From positions 22,395 to 86,394 of the forward strand of contig NZ_BARF01000039.1 of assembly GCF_000367365.1 (NCBI RefSeq): a stretch of 64,000 bases of DNA. Direction: 5' to 3'. This DNA comes from Streptomyces prunicolor NBRC 13075. Lineage in GTDB: Bacteria; Actinomycetota; Actinomycetes; Streptomycetales; Streptomycetaceae. A program made the translations under genes and the position numbers. This document shows, piece after piece, positions 34,446 through 43,178 of this stretch; the stretch's first letter is position 1; every line of letters begins with the position of its first letter. The notes beneath the pieces are model-generated. The model saw nothing but the letters and a program-made list of their open reading frames with translations, did no database searches and was not told where the DNA came from.

Positions 34446-34880
34446 TCAGCGCGCCCCGGCCTCGACGAGCGCGAGCGCCTCCCGTACGGCGGGCACGTCC
34501 TGGTCGAGCCAGTCGACCGTCCAGATGTCGGCGGGGGCCAGCCAGCGGAGTTCGTCGTGGTCTTCGAGGGGCGCGGGCTCCGCCGAGCCGGGGAGCAGCC
34601 GGGCCGTCCAGACCTGGAGGACGTACGGCGGCTTCAGCGGCCACTCCCCCGGGACGCGCTCCACGGTCTCGGCGTCGACGCCGAGCTCCTCGCGCAACTC
34701 GCGCACCAGCGCGGCGTCGGGGCGCTCGCCGGGCTCGACCTTGCCGCCGGGGAGTTCCCAGCGTCCGGCCAGTTCGGGGGGAGCGCTGCGACGGGCGGCG
34801 AGCAGTCGGCCGCCGGCACTGCCGCCGTTGCCGTCGCCGTCGAACAGGGCGGCTCCGACCACCACGATCCGTGTCGTCAT
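34446..34880 (-). CDS. Nudix hydrolase (MutT-like)
   Basis: A 144-residue Nudix protein that would cleave nucleoside diphosphate derivatives, possibly oxidised nucleotides. The Nudix box reads GGKVEPGERPDAALVRELRE followed by ELGV, matching GX5EX7REUXEEXGU. The N-terminus TTRIVVVGAALFDGDG and the ELAGRWELPGG lead into it as in MutT/CTP pyrophosphohydrolase-like members. It starts at ATG 34880 and stands 31 bases downstream of the SPOR-like gene on the same strand, so the two may be cotranscribed. Confidence 0.9.
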   Translation of the reverse strand: MTTRIVVVGAALFDGDGNGGSAGGRLLAARRSAPPELAGRWELPGGKVEPGERPDAALVRELREELGVDAETVERVPGEWPLKPPYVLQVWTARLLPGSAEPAPLEDHDELRWLAPADIWTVDWLDQDVPAVREALALVEAGAR

Positions 34881-34911
34881 GCGCCGGAGCCTACGGGGTG
34901 CGAGGGTGCGG

Positions 34912-35109
34912 TCAGTTGCGGGTGGCGTCCTCGCTCTGCCCGATCCGCTCGACCCAGTACAGCTGCTTGTGGCCGCGGTCGTCGAGGCTGTCCGCGATCT
35001 TCTGGGCCTCCGCGCGGGTGGCGTACCTGCCCACGCGGTAGCGATTGCCGTTGTCGTCCTGCCGTATCACGAGCCAGGGCAGGGTGATCGTGTCGTCGTT
35101 CATCGCCAT
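34912..35109 (-). CDS. Small SPOR-like protein
   Basis: A 65-residue protein. ATG 35109 is six to seven bases after GGAGG; longer frames up to 35157 lack a ribosome site. The sequence (WLVIRQDDNGNRYRVGRYATRAEAQKIADSLDDRG) has the beta-alpha-beta pattern of a SPOR domain but no signal peptide or membrane anchor, so a periplasmic peptidoglycan role is not supported. Similar tiny SPOR-type proteins occur in other actinomycetes. Confidence 0.75.
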   Translation of the reverse strand: MAMNDDTITLPWLVIRQDDNGNRYRVGRYATRAEAQKIADSLDDRGHKQLYWVERIGQSEDATRN

Positions 35110-35264
35110 CGCGCCCCTCCGCCTCCTGCTCGCGGTTCGTGCCGTGCCCCACCCCATAAGGAAACCGCAATCCGCATATGCCGGAGCCTACGCCTAACCT
35201 TCACGCAGCGAATACGGGTTTTCACAAAGAGGTACGCAACCAGCCAGGACGGAGGGGGCGCACG

Positions 35265-35501
35265 ATGACGAACGCGCCGTTGGCGCACCTCGATGCATCC
35301 GGTGAGAGGCACGCTACAGGCGTCGTGAACGACCTGCGAGAAAGACCGGAATCCAACGGCGCCCAGGGCGGGGCGAGTTGGTCGGTTCCGGCGACAAATG
35401 CCGTAAGGGGTGGACTACTTCACACTGAGCGCACTACTCGGTGCGCCGCTCGGTGTGCTTCTTGGCGTGCCGCTTGGTGCGCTTCTCGGTGCGCTACTTG
35501 A
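35265..35501 (+). CDS. Possible small protein with strong ribosome site (doubtful)
   Basis: ATG 35265 follows GGAGGGGG by six bases, one of the best ribosome sites in the window. The first half (MTNAPLAHLDASGERHATGV) could be coding, but codon bias fades and the last 25 codons run through a 12-bp repeat and overlap the end of the leftward GntR gene. It may be the surviving 5' end of a lost gene. No domain recognised. The rest of 35110-35493 holds nothing I can identify. Confidence 0.3.
   Translation: MTNAPLAHLDASGERHATGVVNDLRERPESNGAQGGASWSVPATNAVRGGLLHTERTTRCAARCASWRAAWCASRCAT
35425..35500. repeat. 12-bp imperfect tandem repeats
   Basis: Five to six imperfect units of the form CTCGGTGCGCTT follow one another (variants CTCGGTGCGCCG, CTCGGTGTGCTT, CTTGGCGTGCCG, CTTGGTGCGCTT, CTCGGTGCGCTA). 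They lie just downstream of, and touch, the stop of the GntR-family gene at 35494. On the + strand they encode a (LLGA/PLGV)n hydrophobic run, which makes an artificial long open frame. Confidence 0.8.
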
Positions 35502-36246
35502 CCGGCAAGTGGTAGGCGATCCGGTAGCGGTCAGCCGGGACCACCACGTCGGCCGTCTCCACCGGGCGCCCCGAGGCGTAGTACGTGCGCTGGATGACCA
35601 GGACCACATGCCCGGGGACTCCCCCCAGGGAGAGCAACTCCTCGGCGAGACCCGGCCGGGCGCCGACCTCCTCCGTGACGTTGTCCACGACGACGTCGAT
35701 GGCACGCATCCGCTCGACGACCCCCATGCCGCCGAGCGGCCCCTCCTCGGGCAGCATCACCGGCGTACGGCCGGTCACCGCGAGGGGCTCCCAGGACGTG
35801 GAGAGCATCATCGTCTCGCCCGCGTCCCGGAACACGTACTTCGTGCACATCACGCGGTCACCGGGCTTGAGGGCGAGCCGCTCGGCGATGGTGCCGCTCG
35901 CCTCGGCCTGCTCACTGCTGGACTCCCAGGTGCCGCGCGCCTCCCCCTCGGCCTGCTCCTGCCGGAACGGGGTCGCGCCGGCCGGCGGCCGGAACCCGGA
36001 GCGGGACACGCGCCTCGGCACGGGACGCTCGCGCACATACGTCCCCGAGCCGGAACGGCCCTCGACCAACCCCTCGGCCATCAGCACCTTGCGCGCTTCG
36101 AGCGCGACCGTGTCGGAGACCCCGTACTCCTCGCGGATCCTGGCCTGCGAGGGCAGCCGGGTGTGTGGGGGCAGCTGGCCGTCGACGATCTTCTTGCGGA
36201 GATCACCCGCGACGCGCAGATACGCCGGCTGCTCACCGAATGTCAC
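35494..36246 (-). CDS. GntR-family transcriptional regulator with UTRA ligand domain (HutC/FarR type)
   Basis: A 250-residue repressor-type regulator. The start is GTG 36246 with GGGAG about six bases upstream. The winged-helix N-terminus (YLRVAGDLRKKIVDGQLPPHTRLPSQ, residues 9-75) is followed by a Pro/Arg linker and a UTRA effector domain (about 105-245, with MCTKYVFRDAGETMMLSTSWEPL and VVPADRYRIAYHLP). Ligands of the family are small metabolites or sugar phosphates; the ligand here is not readable. Two dyads in its promoter could be autoregulatory operators. Confidence 0.9.
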   Translation of the reverse strand: MTFGEQPAYLRVAGDLRKKIVDGQLPPHTRLPSQARIREEYGVSDTVALEARKVLMAEGLVEGRSGSGTYVRERPVPRRVSRSGFRPPAGATPFRQEQAEGEARGTWESSSEQAEASGTIAERLALKPGDRVMCTKYVFRDAGETMMLSTSWEPLAVTGRTPVMLPEEGPLGGMGVVERMRAIDVVVDNVTEEVGARPGLAEELLSLGGVPGHVVLVIQRTYYASGRPVETADVVVPADRYRIAYHLPVK

Positions 36247-36262
36247 TGGCCGCTCCCATCAG

Positions 36263-36299
36263 GTTGTACAGACAGCAACAGCCTGGCAACCGTGGGTTG
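36263..36299. promoter_or_regulatory. Candidate operator dyads upstream of the GntR gene
   Basis: CAACC-GTG-GGTTG at 36287-36299 is a perfect 5-bp inverted repeat, and GTTG with CAAC at 36263-36279 forms a second dyad. They lie 17-53 bases upstream of the GTG start. GntR-family repressors bind short inverted repeats in their own promoters, so this is a reasonable but unproven operator region. Confidence 0.35.
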
Positions 36300-36393
36300 T
36301 GCCATGCAAGCAAAGGCCAGAGAATCACTCGATGTGATGACTTATCCCCGGTGTGGGCTTTACCCAGGCACTTTCTCCCCGCTATAGGAGCCG

Positions 36394-37767
36394 TCACACC
36401 TCCATGCCGCCGGCGCCTCCCCCGCTGTCCTCGCCGCCGTCGTTCTCGTCGTACGCGGGAGGGGTCGTGGCGAGCCCCAGAGCCTTGCGGGCGGTGACCG
36501 ACTTCTGGGGGTCGATCAGGTCGGCGCCCTTGTCGTAGTGCGCGTAGAACTCGTCGGCGTCGGACGCCTTCGCCGCCTTCGCCCACTCCTTCTGCGCCGT
36601 CCGCAGATCCTTGACCAGGGCCGCGACCGGTTCGGCGGAGGCGCCGGACCACTCATGGCCGTCGAGCAGATCGGCCTGCTGGGTCAGCGCGGTCGAGACC
36701 CGGCCCGCCCAGGCCTTGTGCCCCGGCAGGTCGTCCTCGACGTACTGCGCGTCCGGTGCCGTGTCCAGCGCCGCGTTGAGGACGTGGGCCGCCTTCAGAT
36801 ACGCGACCTGGTCGGAGTCGAGGTTCGTGGCGTCGTTGCGCAGCGAACCGCCGGGCAGGCTCGCCTCCTCGTCGGTGTTGCCGAACACGCAGGTGATCTC
36901 GCGGTCGCCCAGGCTCCAGCTCTGCGAGGTCGGGGTGACGTAGTAGATGTCCACGTCGTCGGGTACGGCCCAGCCGTCCATGGCGTAGGCGTCCTGGAGC
37001 GCGTAGCACTTGTCGTCGGCGGTGGCGGTGACCTTCTTGTCCCCCGGATACGAGCCGCTGCCCATCCGTACGACGGCGAACACCTCCCCGTCGTGCTCGC
37101 CGTCGCAGGACACCACGTCGAAGTCGTACGTCATGCCCTCCAGCGAACCGCTGGGCGCGTCGAAGCACTCGCCCTTCACCGGGGAGGCGCTCGCGTTGTT
37201 CCGCGCGCTGTCCTTGACCTCGTCCCAGAACCCGGTCGCCGCGCCGGTCACCCCGAGCACCCCCACCACCAGCCCGAACGCCGACAGCACGATGCCGGTC
37301 GCCGCCATGCTCCGCCCGCGCTCGCCCCGCTTCTTGATCTGGTTCAGCGCGATCAGCCCGAGGACGAGACCGACACCCGGCACGCAGCACAGGATCCCGA
37401 GCACGAGCGCGGCGACGGACATGCCGTTGAGGGGCGCGGGGTTGTTGTACGGGGTGTAGCCCTGGGACCAGGTCTGGTAGGGCTGGGGGCCGTAGGGGCT
37501 CGGGGGACCCGGAGGGGTCTGCACGCCCTGGGGGTACGGGGCGTAGGGGCTCTGCGGCTGTGCGCCGTACGGGAGTTGGGGCGGAGGCTGCGCGCCGTAG
37601 GGGGTCTGCGGGGGCGGGGCGTACGGGTCCGCCGACGGCGGGGCGTACGGGTCCTGCTGCGGTGGGGCGTAGGGGTTGTACGGGGTGGATGCCTGCGGGG
37701 AGGGAGCCGGGACCGGGGGCTGGTCCTGGGGACCTTCGGGACCCTGAGGGGGCGGGGGTATGGACAC
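36394..37767 (-). CDS. Membrane protein with Pro-rich leader, DUF4190-like helices and septum-formation-type domain
   Basis: A 457-residue envelope protein. The GTG at 37767 has AGGAG upstream. Residues 1-115 are a low-complexity Pro/Tyr/Gln/Gly leader (repeats of YGAQP, DPYAPP). Two membrane helices follow (VAALVLGILCCVPGVGLVLGLIAL and GIVLSAFGLVVGVLGVTGA), a DUF4190-like pair, with a basic KKRGERGRS loop between. The exported part contains paired cysteines in GECFDAPSG, VVSCDGEHDGEVFAV, DDKCYAL and TCVFGN, matching the septum-formation (Septum_form) pattern found in other actinobacteria. It ends in a Gly/Glu-rich tail. Role in envelope or division is inferred from the family only. Confidence 0.85.
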   Translation of the reverse strand: MSIPPPPQGPEGPQDQPPVPAPSPQASTPYNPYAPPQQDPYAPPSADPYAPPPQTPYGAQPPPQLPYGAQPQSPYAPYPQGVQTPPGPPSPYGPQPYQTWSQGYTPYNNPAPLNGMSVAALVLGILCCVPGVGLVLGLIALNQIKKRGERGRSMAATGIVLSAFGLVVGVLGVTGAATGFWDEVKDSARNNASASPVKGECFDAPSGSLEGMTYDFDVVSCDGEHDGEVFAVVRMGSGSYPGDKKVTATADDKCYALQDAYAMDGWAVPDDVDIYYVTPTSQSWSLGDREITCVFGNTDEEASLPGGSLRNDATNLDSDQVAYLKAAHVLNAALDTAPDAQYVEDDLPGHKAWAGRVSTALTQQADLLDGHEWSGASAEPVAALVKDLRTAQKEWAKAAKASDADEFYAHYDKGADLIDPQKSVTARKALGLATTPPAYDENDGGEDSGGGAGGMEV

Positions 37768-37881
37768 GGGTACCGTGCTCCTGGTTCAGGCGGGGATCTC
37801 CGGGGGGAGAGCTGGAGATCTTCAGATGCGGAACTGACGTACGACTTGGCGCATGGTAAGCGCGAGGTGAGCGGGGGTGGA

Positions 37882-39072
37882 ATGCGGGTTACACGAGCGA
37901 CCGTGCGGGCGGTGAACGCGCTGACGGCGCGGTGGGCGGGGGCGGTCGACGGGGGCACGGTGTTCTCGGCGGCCGGGGTGTGGCCGTTGCTGGCCCTGCT
38001 GGCGGACGGTGCCGGGGGTGCGGCGCGGGCGGAGCTGGCGGACGCGGTGCGGCTGCCCACCGGCCAAGCTGCCGCCGCCGCACGGGAGTTGCTGGGCGGG
38101 CTCGCGGCGATGCGGGGTGTGGACTCGGCGCTCGGGTTGTGGACGAAGCGGACGCTGGAGGTGCGGGAGGCGTGGGCGGCGGGGCTGCCGGCCGAGGCGC
38201 ACGGGGTGCTCACGGGAGACCTCGGGGCGGACCGCGCGACCCTGGACGCGTGGGCGTCGAAGCGGACCGGCGGGCTGATCGAGCGGATGCCGGTGGCGCT
38301 GACGGACGACACCGAACTGGTGCTGGCGAGCGCGCTGGCCCTGCGCACGGAGTGGCTGCGGCCGTTCGACGAGACACCGATGGAGAGCCTGTACTGGAGC
38401 GACCGGGTCCCGCTCGGCCTGTTCCGCAGCACCGCCCTCCTGGACCGGATCGGCGTGGCGGACACACCGGACGGCCATGTCACCCGGCTGAAGGTCCTCG
38501 GCAAGTCGGCGATCGACGTCCATCTCCTGCTCGGGGAGGAGGGGATGACGTCCGGGCAGGTGCTGGGCGCGGGCGTGGGGATCCTGGACGGCCGTCATCC
38601 CGTAGTACCCGGAGACCGACTCCCTTACGGCGACCCGGGCCCGGGCCTGCGCGTGGAGAAGGAACGCTGCACGAGCCCACAACCACCCTCGCTCGACGTG
38701 ACGACCGTGGCGTACGACATGCGTGCGCGGCACGATCTCCTGCGCCTGCACCGCCTGTTCGGCCTCACGACGGCGCGGGACGCCTCGCGGGGGCACTTTC
38801 CCGGGATCAGCGGGTTCCCGCTGGCGATCGGGTCGGCCGAGCAGTCCACGACGGCGAGATTCGGCGCACGCGGCTTTCGCGCGGCGGCGGTGACGGCCTT
38901 CGCCGCCATCCCCGGCGGTGCCCCGCCCGACCTCCGCTACGTCACCACCACCATCACCGCCCGCTTCGACCGCCCCTTCGCGTTCCTCGCCCTGCACCGT
39001 CACTCACGGCTGGTGCTGGCGGCGGGGTGGGTCACGGAACCGGAGTTGTACCCCGAGGAGGACTGGGACTGA
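37882..39072 (+). CDS. Serpin-like protein, copy 1
   Basis: A 396-residue protein with serpin-type sequence order: N-terminal NALTARWAG..GTVFSAAGVWPLLALLADGAGG (helix A-B region), ASALALRTEW (strand 3A), and a C-terminal FDRPFAFLALH..LVLAAGWVTEP matching the serpin signature. The start ATG 37882 is preceded by a G-rich site. No signal peptide, so it is probably intracellular. The reactive-loop hinge reads GFRAAAVT, with Phe at P14 where inhibitory serpins have a small residue, so protease inhibition is uncertain. A close paralogue follows at 39162. Confidence 0.85.
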   Translation: MRVTRATVRAVNALTARWAGAVDGGTVFSAAGVWPLLALLADGAGGAARAELADAVRLPTGQAAAAARELLGGLAAMRGVDSALGLWTKRTLEVREAWAAGLPAEAHGVLTGDLGADRATLDAWASKRTGGLIERMPVALTDDTELVLASALALRTEWLRPFDETPMESLYWSDRVPLGLFRSTALLDRIGVADTPDGHVTRLKVLGKSAIDVHLLLGEEGMTSGQVLGAGVGILDGRHPVVPGDRLPYGDPGPGLRVEKERCTSPQPPSLDVTTVAYDMRARHDLLRLHRLFGLTTARDASRGHFPGISGFPLAIGSAEQSTTARFGARGFRAAAVTAFAAIPGGAPPDLRYVTTTITARFDRPFAFLALHRHSRLVLAAGWVTEPELYPEEDWD

Positions 39073-39076
39073 TCGT

Positions 39077-39120
39077 CGGGGCTGAGCACCGGGGCTGAGC
39101 ACCGGGGCTGAGCACCGGGG
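39077..39120. repeat. 13-bp tandem repeat between the serpin-like genes
   Basis: GCTGAGCACCGGG repeats three times with a 13-base period (starting at 39081, 39094 and 39107). It lies in the 89-base gap between the two serpin-like genes, starting about 5 bases after the first stop codon. Confidence 0.9.
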
Positions 39121-39161
39121 ACGGCGCGGCCGACGATAGCCTTCCCGTACGCGATCTTGCG

Positions 39162-40430
39162 GTGGCGCGGTCTTGTGTCACGGAACTCACGGGGGCGGAA
39201 TTGGGAGCGGTGCAGGGAACGGCGGTCGGCGGCACGGCAGTTGACGGTGCGGCGCTCGGGGGCGCGGTCGAGGCGGCCAATCGGCTGACGGCGCGTTGGG
39301 CGGGCTCGGTGTCCGACGGCACGGTGTTCTCGGCGGCCGGGGTGTGGCCGTTGCTCGCGTTCCTCGCCGACGGGGCGTCCGGCGCCGCGCGGGCGGAGCT
39401 GGCGGACGCGGTGGGCATGCCCGCCGACCAAGCTGCCGCCGCCGCACGGGAGTTGCTGGCCCGGATGGCGTCGATGCCCGGTCTGAACTCCGCGCTCGGA
39501 CTGTGGACCAGGCGCGAACTGCCCCTACGGGAGGAGTGGCGGGCCGGGCTGCCGGCGGACACGCACGGTGTGCTCACCGAAGATCTCCCCGCCTCCCAGC
39601 ACGCGTTGGACGCCTGGGCCGCCGAGCGGACGGACGGGCTGATCGAGCGGATGCCGGTCACCTTGGACGAGGACGTGCTCATGGTCCTGGCGAGCGCGCT
39701 CGCGCTCCGTACCGAATGGCCGCGCCCGTTCAGCGAGTTGAGGCTCCGCCCGGACACCGGCCCTTGGCAGGGACGGCAGTTGGTGGGCCTGCACCGCACC
39801 GGCGTACGCCTCGACCGGGCCGGCGTGACAAGCGGCCCGCACGGTCACGTCACCGAGCTCAAGGTCCCCGGCGACAACGGGATCGACGTCCACCTGCTGC
39901 TCGGCGAACCGCGCATGACCCCAGGTCGGGTGCTGGGCACGGGAGTTGACGTACTGGCCGGCCGACTGACCGTGGTACCGAGCGGCCAACTCCCGTACGG
40001 GGACGTGGGACCGGGCCTGCGCGTCGAGCAACAGCCGTGTGCCACACCGCGACCGCCGGAGCTGGCCGTGACGACGGTGGCGTACGACATGCGGGCGCGG
40101 CACGATCTCCGGGGCCTGCACGGCCTGTTCGGGCTCACCACGGCGATGGACAGCACGGACGGCCACTTCCCCGGCATCAGCCCGACCCCGCTGGCCATCG
40201 GGCAGGCCGAACAGTCCGCGGTGGCGCGGTTCGGCGCGCTCGGCTTCCGTGCGGGCGCGGTGACCGCGATCGCGCCCGGCTACGGCGGCGCCGCGCCCCG
40301 ACTCCGCCACATGACCACCGTCGTCACCGCCCAATTCGACCGCCCCTTCGGCTTCCTGGCCGTACACCGGGAGTCGGGCCTGGTCCTGACGGCGGGCTGG
40401 GTCACCGATCCGACCCCCTACGGGAGGTAG
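39162..40430 (+). CDS. Serpin-like protein, copy 2
   Basis: A 422-residue paralogue of the preceding gene. The start is uncertain: GTG 39162 is used, but GTG 39210, following GGGAG, would remove 16 residues. It shares GTVFSAAGVWPLLAFLADGASG, LIERMPV, VTTVAYDMRARHDL, HFPGIS and FDRPFGFLAVH..LVLTAGWVTDP with copy 1. The hinge reads GFRAGAVT, again Phe at the P14-like position. The reactive loop after the hinge diverges (Gly/Ala/Pro-rich). No signal peptide, but a non-repetitive Ala/Gly-rich leader. Tandem arrangement indicates local duplication. Confidence 0.85.
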   Translation: MARSCVTELTGAELGAVQGTAVGGTAVDGAALGGAVEAANRLTARWAGSVSDGTVFSAAGVWPLLAFLADGASGAARAELADAVGMPADQAAAAARELLARMASMPGLNSALGLWTRRELPLREEWRAGLPADTHGVLTEDLPASQHALDAWAAERTDGLIERMPVTLDEDVLMVLASALALRTEWPRPFSELRLRPDTGPWQGRQLVGLHRTGVRLDRAGVTSGPHGHVTELKVPGDNGIDVHLLLGEPRMTPGRVLGTGVDVLAGRLTVVPSGQLPYGDVGPGLRVEQQPCATPRPPELAVTTVAYDMRARHDLRGLHGLFGLTTAMDSTDGHFPGISPTPLAIGQAEQSAVARFGALGFRAGAVTAIAPGYGGAAPRLRHMTTVVTAQFDRPFGFLAVHRESGLVLTAGWVTDPTPYGR

Positions 40431-40516
40431 GGGACCCGGGGCCGGTTGCGCTCCGTACGTGGTAATCCCCCGCGCGCTTCCCACCCTCGCCGCGCGGGGC
40501 AGCCCATCGTCGAACG

Positions 40517-43141
40517 GTGCCCAAACCCACCCGCCTGCTGCTCCCGCTCCTCGCCGCCGCCCTGCTCCTCCCCCTTCCCCTCTCTCCGGCGTCGGCCGCA
40601 CCCCGCCCCCATCCCCGTGCCGACTGCGGCGCGCGCGGCTGGTCGCCCTCGGCCACCCGCATCGACCCGGCCGACACGTACCACCCCTACGTCGGCAACG
40701 GCTATCTCGGCGCCCGCGTACCGCCCTCCGGTGCGGGCTACGCCGCCTCCGGCGAGAAGACCGGCTGGCCGCTCTACACCCCGCGCTACGACGGCGCGTT
40801 CGTCTCCGGCCTCTACGCCCGGGGCCCCGCGAACACCGCCGGCCGCGAAGCCCTCGCCGCGCTCCCGAACTGGACCGGCCTCGACGTCACGACGGGCACC
40901 GAGACCTACGGCGGCGCCGACACCGGCCGGGTCAGCCACTACCGCCAGACGCTCGACCTCCGCTGCGGCTACGTCCGTACGTCCCTCACCTGGACCACGA
41001 AGGACGGCCGCCGCACCGACCTGGTCTACGACGTCCTCGCCGCCCGCGACGCCCCGCACACCGGCGCCGTACGGCTGCGCGTGACCCCGCACTGGGACGG
41101 CGAACTCACCCTCACCGACCGCCTCGACGGCCGTGGCGCACGGCGCGTCACACAGACGGACGGCGGCCCGGTCGGCGATCGCACCATCGGCGTGGCGTTC
41201 CGCACGGACGGGACGCATGTCGACGGGGCCGTCGCGTCCGTGCTGGATGCCCCCGGACGTATCCAACAGGCCGATAGGCAGGGAGGGTTGAGTGCCAGTC
41301 AGGCAGCCACCCTCCCCGTCCGTTCCGGTCGTAGCTACACCGCCACCAAGTACGTCGGCGTCGACACCGCCCTCACCTCCCGCGACCCGCGTTCCGCCGC
41401 GCAGGACGCCGCCGGGCGGGCCGCGGGGCGCGGGTGGGACGCGCTGCTGGCCGCGCACACCGCCGCGTGGCGGGCGCTGTGGTCGTCCGACATCGAGGTG
41501 CCGGGCCATCCGGATCTGCAACTCTGGGCCCGTTCCGCCCAGTACGGGCTGCTGTCCGCGCTGCGCCCCGGCGCCCAAAACAGCATCGCGCCCGCCGGTC
41601 TGACCAGCGACAACTACGCGGGCATGGTCTTCTGGGACGCCGAGACCTGGATGCTCCCCTCGCTGCTCGCGGCCCACCCCGACCTCGCCCGCCCGGTCCT
41701 CGAATACCGGTACCGCACCCGCACGGCCGCCGCCGAGAACGCCGCGAAGACCGGGGTGAAGGGCCTGTTCTTCCCGTGGACGAGCGCGAGTCACGGGAAG
41801 CTGTGGAACGAGTGCCAGAGCTGGCAGCCGCCGCACTGCGTCACCCAGAACCACCTCCAGGGCGACATCGCGCTGGCCGCCTGGCAGTACTACCTCGCCA
41901 CCGGCGACCGCAGCTGGCTCCGCACCCGAGGTTGGCCCCTCCTCAACGGCCTTGCCCAGTACTGGACTTCGCGGGTCACGAAGAACTCCGACGGCTCGTA
42001 CTCCGTCAAAGAGGTCGCCGGACCCGACGAGTACAGCAACGGCGTCAACGACGGCGTCTACACCAACGCCGTCGCCGCCACCGCCCTGCGCGCCGCCACC
42101 GACGCGGCCCGCACCCTGGGCACCGACGCCCCCGCCGACTGGCTCACCATCGCGAACCGGCTGCGCGTCCCCTACGACCCGAAGCGCAAGATCTTCCTCC
42201 AGTACGACGGCTACGGCGGCTCCCAGATCAAGCAGGCCGACACCGTGCTGCTGATCTACCCGCTGGAGTGGCCGATGCCGTCCGGTGCCGGTGCCGCCAC
42301 CCTCGACTACTACGCCCAGCGCACCGACCCGGACGGCCCCGCCATGACCGACGCCGTCCACGCGATCGACGCGGCGGCGATCGGCGAGCCGGGCTGCGCC
42401 GCGTACACCTTCCTGCGCCGGGCCTACCAGCCCTTCGCGCGCGGCCCGTTCGCCCTCTTCTCGGAGTCACGCGGCGACAAGGCGGGCGCGTCCGACCCGC
42501 TCGCGGGCTCCCCCGCGCAGGACTTCCTCACCGGCAAGGGCGGCTTCCTCCAGGTCTTCACCCACGGCCTCACCGGTCTGCGCCTGCGCCCCGACGCCCT
42601 CCACCTCGACCCGAGCCTGCCGCCCCAACTCACCGACGGCGTACGCCTGTCGGGGCTCAGCTGGCGCGGTCGTACGTACGACATCGCGATCGGGGCGAAG
42701 ACGACGACGGTACGGCTGCGCTCCGGGGCGCCGTTCACGTTGGACACCCCCGAGGGGCGCCGCACCCTCACTGGCACGGTCACCCTCAAGACCCGGCGCC
42801 CCGATCTCACCCCCACCACCGACCTGGCCCGCTGCCGGCCCGCGACGGCGACCTCCTCGGAGTCCGGCCTGTATCCGGAGGCAGCGGTCGACGGCAGCCC
42901 GGCGACCACCTGGTCCCCGGCCACCGACAGCGCGGCTCTGACAGTCGACCTGGGGCGGACGGTGCGCGTCGGGACGGTGCGGCCCACGTGGACGAAGCAG
43001 CCGGGGGCTTACACGGTCGAGGTCTCGGCGGATCGGCGTACCTGGCACACGCCTGACGGGACGCCCGCCCGGTACGTCCGCGTCACCGTACGGAGCGGCG
43101 GCAAAGGTGCCGCTCTCGCCGAACTCGACGTGCGCTCGTGA
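40517..43141 (+). CDS. Secreted GH65-family glycosidase/phosphorylase with discoidin-like C-terminal domain
   Basis: An 874-residue exported enzyme. GTG 40517 gives signal peptide PKPTRLLLPLLAAALLLPLP with cleavage after ASA near residue 27; no Shine-Dalgarno is visible. The N-terminal beta-sandwich begins YVGNGYLGARVP, and the (alpha/alpha)6 barrel carries FWDAETWMLPSLL and VAGPDEYSNGVNDGVYTN, where the Glu of GPDEY is the general acid in GH65. QADTVLLIYPL is the usual phosphate or water-binding region. The C-terminus (TDLARCRPATATSSES, residues 770-874) is an F5/8 (discoidin)-type carbohydrate-binding domain. Secretion argues for an acid-trehalase-like hydrolase rather than a cytoplasmic phosphorylase. 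Confidence 0.9.
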   Translation: MPKPTRLLLPLLAAALLLPLPLSPASAAPRPHPRADCGARGWSPSATRIDPADTYHPYVGNGYLGARVPPSGAGYAASGEKTGWPLYTPRYDGAFVSGLYARGPANTAGREALAALPNWTGLDVTTGTETYGGADTGRVSHYRQTLDLRCGYVRTSLTWTTKDGRRTDLVYDVLAARDAPHTGAVRLRVTPHWDGELTLTDRLDGRGARRVTQTDGGPVGDRTIGVAFRTDGTHVDGAVASVLDAPGRIQQADRQGGLSASQAATLPVRSGRSYTATKYVGVDTALTSRDPRSAAQDAAGRAAGRGWDALLAAHTAAWRALWSSDIEVPGHPDLQLWARSAQYGLLSALRPGAQNSIAPAGLTSDNYAGMVFWDAETWMLPSLLAAHPDLARPVLEYRYRTRTAAAENAAKTGVKGLFFPWTSASHGKLWNECQSWQPPHCVTQNHLQGDIALAAWQYYLATGDRSWLRTRGWPLLNGLAQYWTSRVTKNSDGSYSVKEVAGPDEYSNGVNDGVYTNAVAATALRAATDAARTLGTDAPADWLTIANRLRVPYDPKRKIFLQYDGYGGSQIKQADTVLLIYPLEWPMPSGAGAATLDYYAQRTDPDGPAMTDAVHAIDAAAIGEPGCAAYTFLRRAYQPFARGPFALFSESRGDKAGASDPLAGSPAQDFLTGKGGFLQVFTHGLTGLRLRPDALHLDPSLPPQLTDGVRLSGLSWRGRTYDIAIGAKTTTVRLRSGAPFTLDTPEGRRTLTGTVTLKTRRPDLTPTTDLARCRPATATSSESGLYPEAAVDGSPATTWSPATDSAALTVDLGRTVRVGTVRPTWTKQPGAYTVEVSADRRTWHTPDGTPARYVRVTVRSGGKGAALAELDVRS

Positions 43142-43178
43142 CGGCCGAACAACTGGCCGAACACCCCTGAGGGCACGG

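Noticed and set aside
35410..36387. + strand frame beginning with LLGA/PLGV repeats
   Set aside because: Product of the 12-bp repeat array followed by the antisense of the GntR gene.
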